Source: an uncultured Bifidobacterium sp.
Lineage (GTDB): Bacteria; Actinomycetota; Actinomycetes; Actinomycetales; Bifidobacteriaceae
Direction of reading: 5' to 3'
Length of the DNA stretch: 9,083 bases
NCBI GenBank assembly: GCA_937876495.1
Contig: CALEGL010000212.1
Location: forward strand, 1-9,083
Position 1 is the first letter of the stretch; every line of letters starts with the position of its first letter. This document shows positions 8,468 through 9,083 of the stretch, piece by piece. The notes under the pieces are model-generated. The model saw only the letters and a program-made list of their open reading frames with translations. It searched no databases and was not told where the DNA came from. Position numbers and translations under genes: made by a program.

Positions 8468-9083
8468 CGCGGACGCCCGGCATGTCCCAGGCATCTCGGG
8501 GACGGGAACCGGCGGGTTCGCGGCACGACATACAGGACCCGGAGGAGACCGACGCCGAGGACGTCGACTCCCAGGACATCGACACCCGGAACGTCCACGT
8601 CTGGATCGCGTGCACCTTCACACGTCTGTCCCGATCCCGGTTCCGCTCCGGATTCGAGCTGTCCGAGAAGGACCGTCGCTACGCCAGGCTCAAGGGGCGC
8701 GACGTCATCGCCGCACATGCGCGGGACCTGCTGTCGCGGCGCGTGGCGCCCACCGACCCTCCCCACGATGGCCGGCAGACCCCGTGGCGAGGGCATCCCG
8801 TGTTCACTGCGCAGCATCCCACGGCCACCTGCTGTCGCGGATGCCTCGAGAAATGGCCTGGCATCCCGCGCGGACGGACCCTCACCGAGGAGGAGCCCCA
8901 CAGCCTGTGCGCGCTCGCCATGGCCTCGATCGCCCGTGACTGCCGGGACCCTCCCGCTCCCGGTCCTGCCGTCGCCGCGGCCCCCCCCGTCTCCGCCCCC
9001 GTCCCTCTGTCCGCGGCGCGCCCATCGCGCCCCACCGCGCGCCCCCCTCCCGCCCCCCCATCCCCGCCGTGCGCCTCTACGGG
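8464..9083 (+). CDS. DUF4186 family protein (3' end beyond the window)
   Basis: This gene has no stop in the window; about 206 codons are visible. The ATG overlaps the dehydrogenase stop (ATGA). Residues 1-45 are polar and acidic, with a short repeat. The DUF4186 core spans about 46-160: RLSRSRFRSGFELSEKD at 54-70, a conserved HDGRQTPWRGHPVF stretch at 101-114, AQHPTATCCRGCLEKW at 116-131, then GIPRGRTLTEEE at 133-144. His111, His118, Cys123, Cys124 and Cys127 cluster in a way that could bind a metal, although this is inference. From about 162 the protein becomes almost pure Pro/Ala/Ser with Arg and runs off the right edge. No member of this family has a function that I know of. The Pro/Ala tail exceeds the usual short family length; it may be a real extension, or a sequencing frameshift at the C8 run (8981-8988). 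No stop occurs in any forward frame after 8939, so the end cannot be placed. Confidence 0.85.
   Translation, partial: MTRTPGMSQASRGREPAGSRHDIQDPEETDAEDVDSQDIDTRNVHVWIACTFTRLSRSRFRSGFELSEKDRRYARLKGRDVIAAHARDLLSRRVAPTDPPHDGRQTPWRGHPVFTAQHPTATCCRGCLEKWPGIPRGRTLTEEEPHSLCALAMASIARDCRDPPAPGPAVAAAPPVSAPVPLSAARPSRPTARPPPAPPSPPCAST
8548..8592 (+). repeat. Three imperfect 15-base tandem units in the DUF4186 gene
   Basis: Three consecutive 15-base units begin at 8548, 8563 and 8578 and encode TDAED, VDSQD and IDTRN, so each reads hydrophobic or Thr, Asp, small polar, acidic/polar, Asp or Asn. A further GTC at 8593 begins in the same style. The copies differ at several bases and could be a decayed duplication within the disordered N-terminal segment, or simple compositional bias. 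Confidence 0.4.

Noticed and set aside
8202..8939. Open frame of about 245 codons on the + strand over the dehydrogenase end and the DUF4186 gene
   Set aside because: It is out of frame with both genes and lacks any domain. The DUF4186 motifs are in the frame starting at 8464.

Overview
The window is a compact, single-strand stretch of a very GC-rich (about 70% by eye) Gram-positive actinobacterial chromosome. The aspartyl-tRNA synthetase closely resembles my recollection of Bifidobacterium AspRS over most of its length, and the gene set (AspRS, DUF3516 helicase, RarA, D-2-hydroxyacid dehydrogenase, DUF4186) also fits Bifidobacteriaceae. The composition would make it a high-GC member. This placement is from memory of the families, not from a search.

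Layout: positions 1-152 are open in one frame with strongly coding-like third positions and may be the tail of an upstream gene that I cannot identify. Positions 153-272 form a short leader with small GC hairpins and the ribosome binding site of aspS. From 273 to the right edge, six genes follow on the + strand with almost no gaps: aspS (273-2069), a PPK2-family polyphosphate kinase (2076-3077), a DUF3516 DEAD/DEAH helicase (3074-5755), rarA (5766-7439), a D-2-hydroxyacid dehydrogenase (7436-8467) and a DUF4186 protein (8464 to beyond the edge). Three junctions are 4-base ATGA overlaps and the other two gaps are 6 and 10 bases, so this looks like one operon with translational coupling. The DUF4186 gene has no stop inside the window.

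Functionally the operon mixes translation (Asp-tRNA charging, probably also mischarging of tRNA-Asn), nucleotide and polyphosphate metabolism (PPK2), nucleic-acid remodelling (helicase) and replication-fork maintenance (RarA) with an oxidoreductase and a protein of unknown function. I see no mobile element, CRISPR array, tRNA or rRNA. The region reads as mainly core chromosome. Points of interest are a non-discriminating AspRS signature, a PPK2 with mixed class I and class III motifs, a RarA with a long disordered basic tail, and a cysteine-bearing DUF4186 protein with repeat-like and Pro/Ala-rich flanks. I did not find convincing evidence of a new defence or mobile system.
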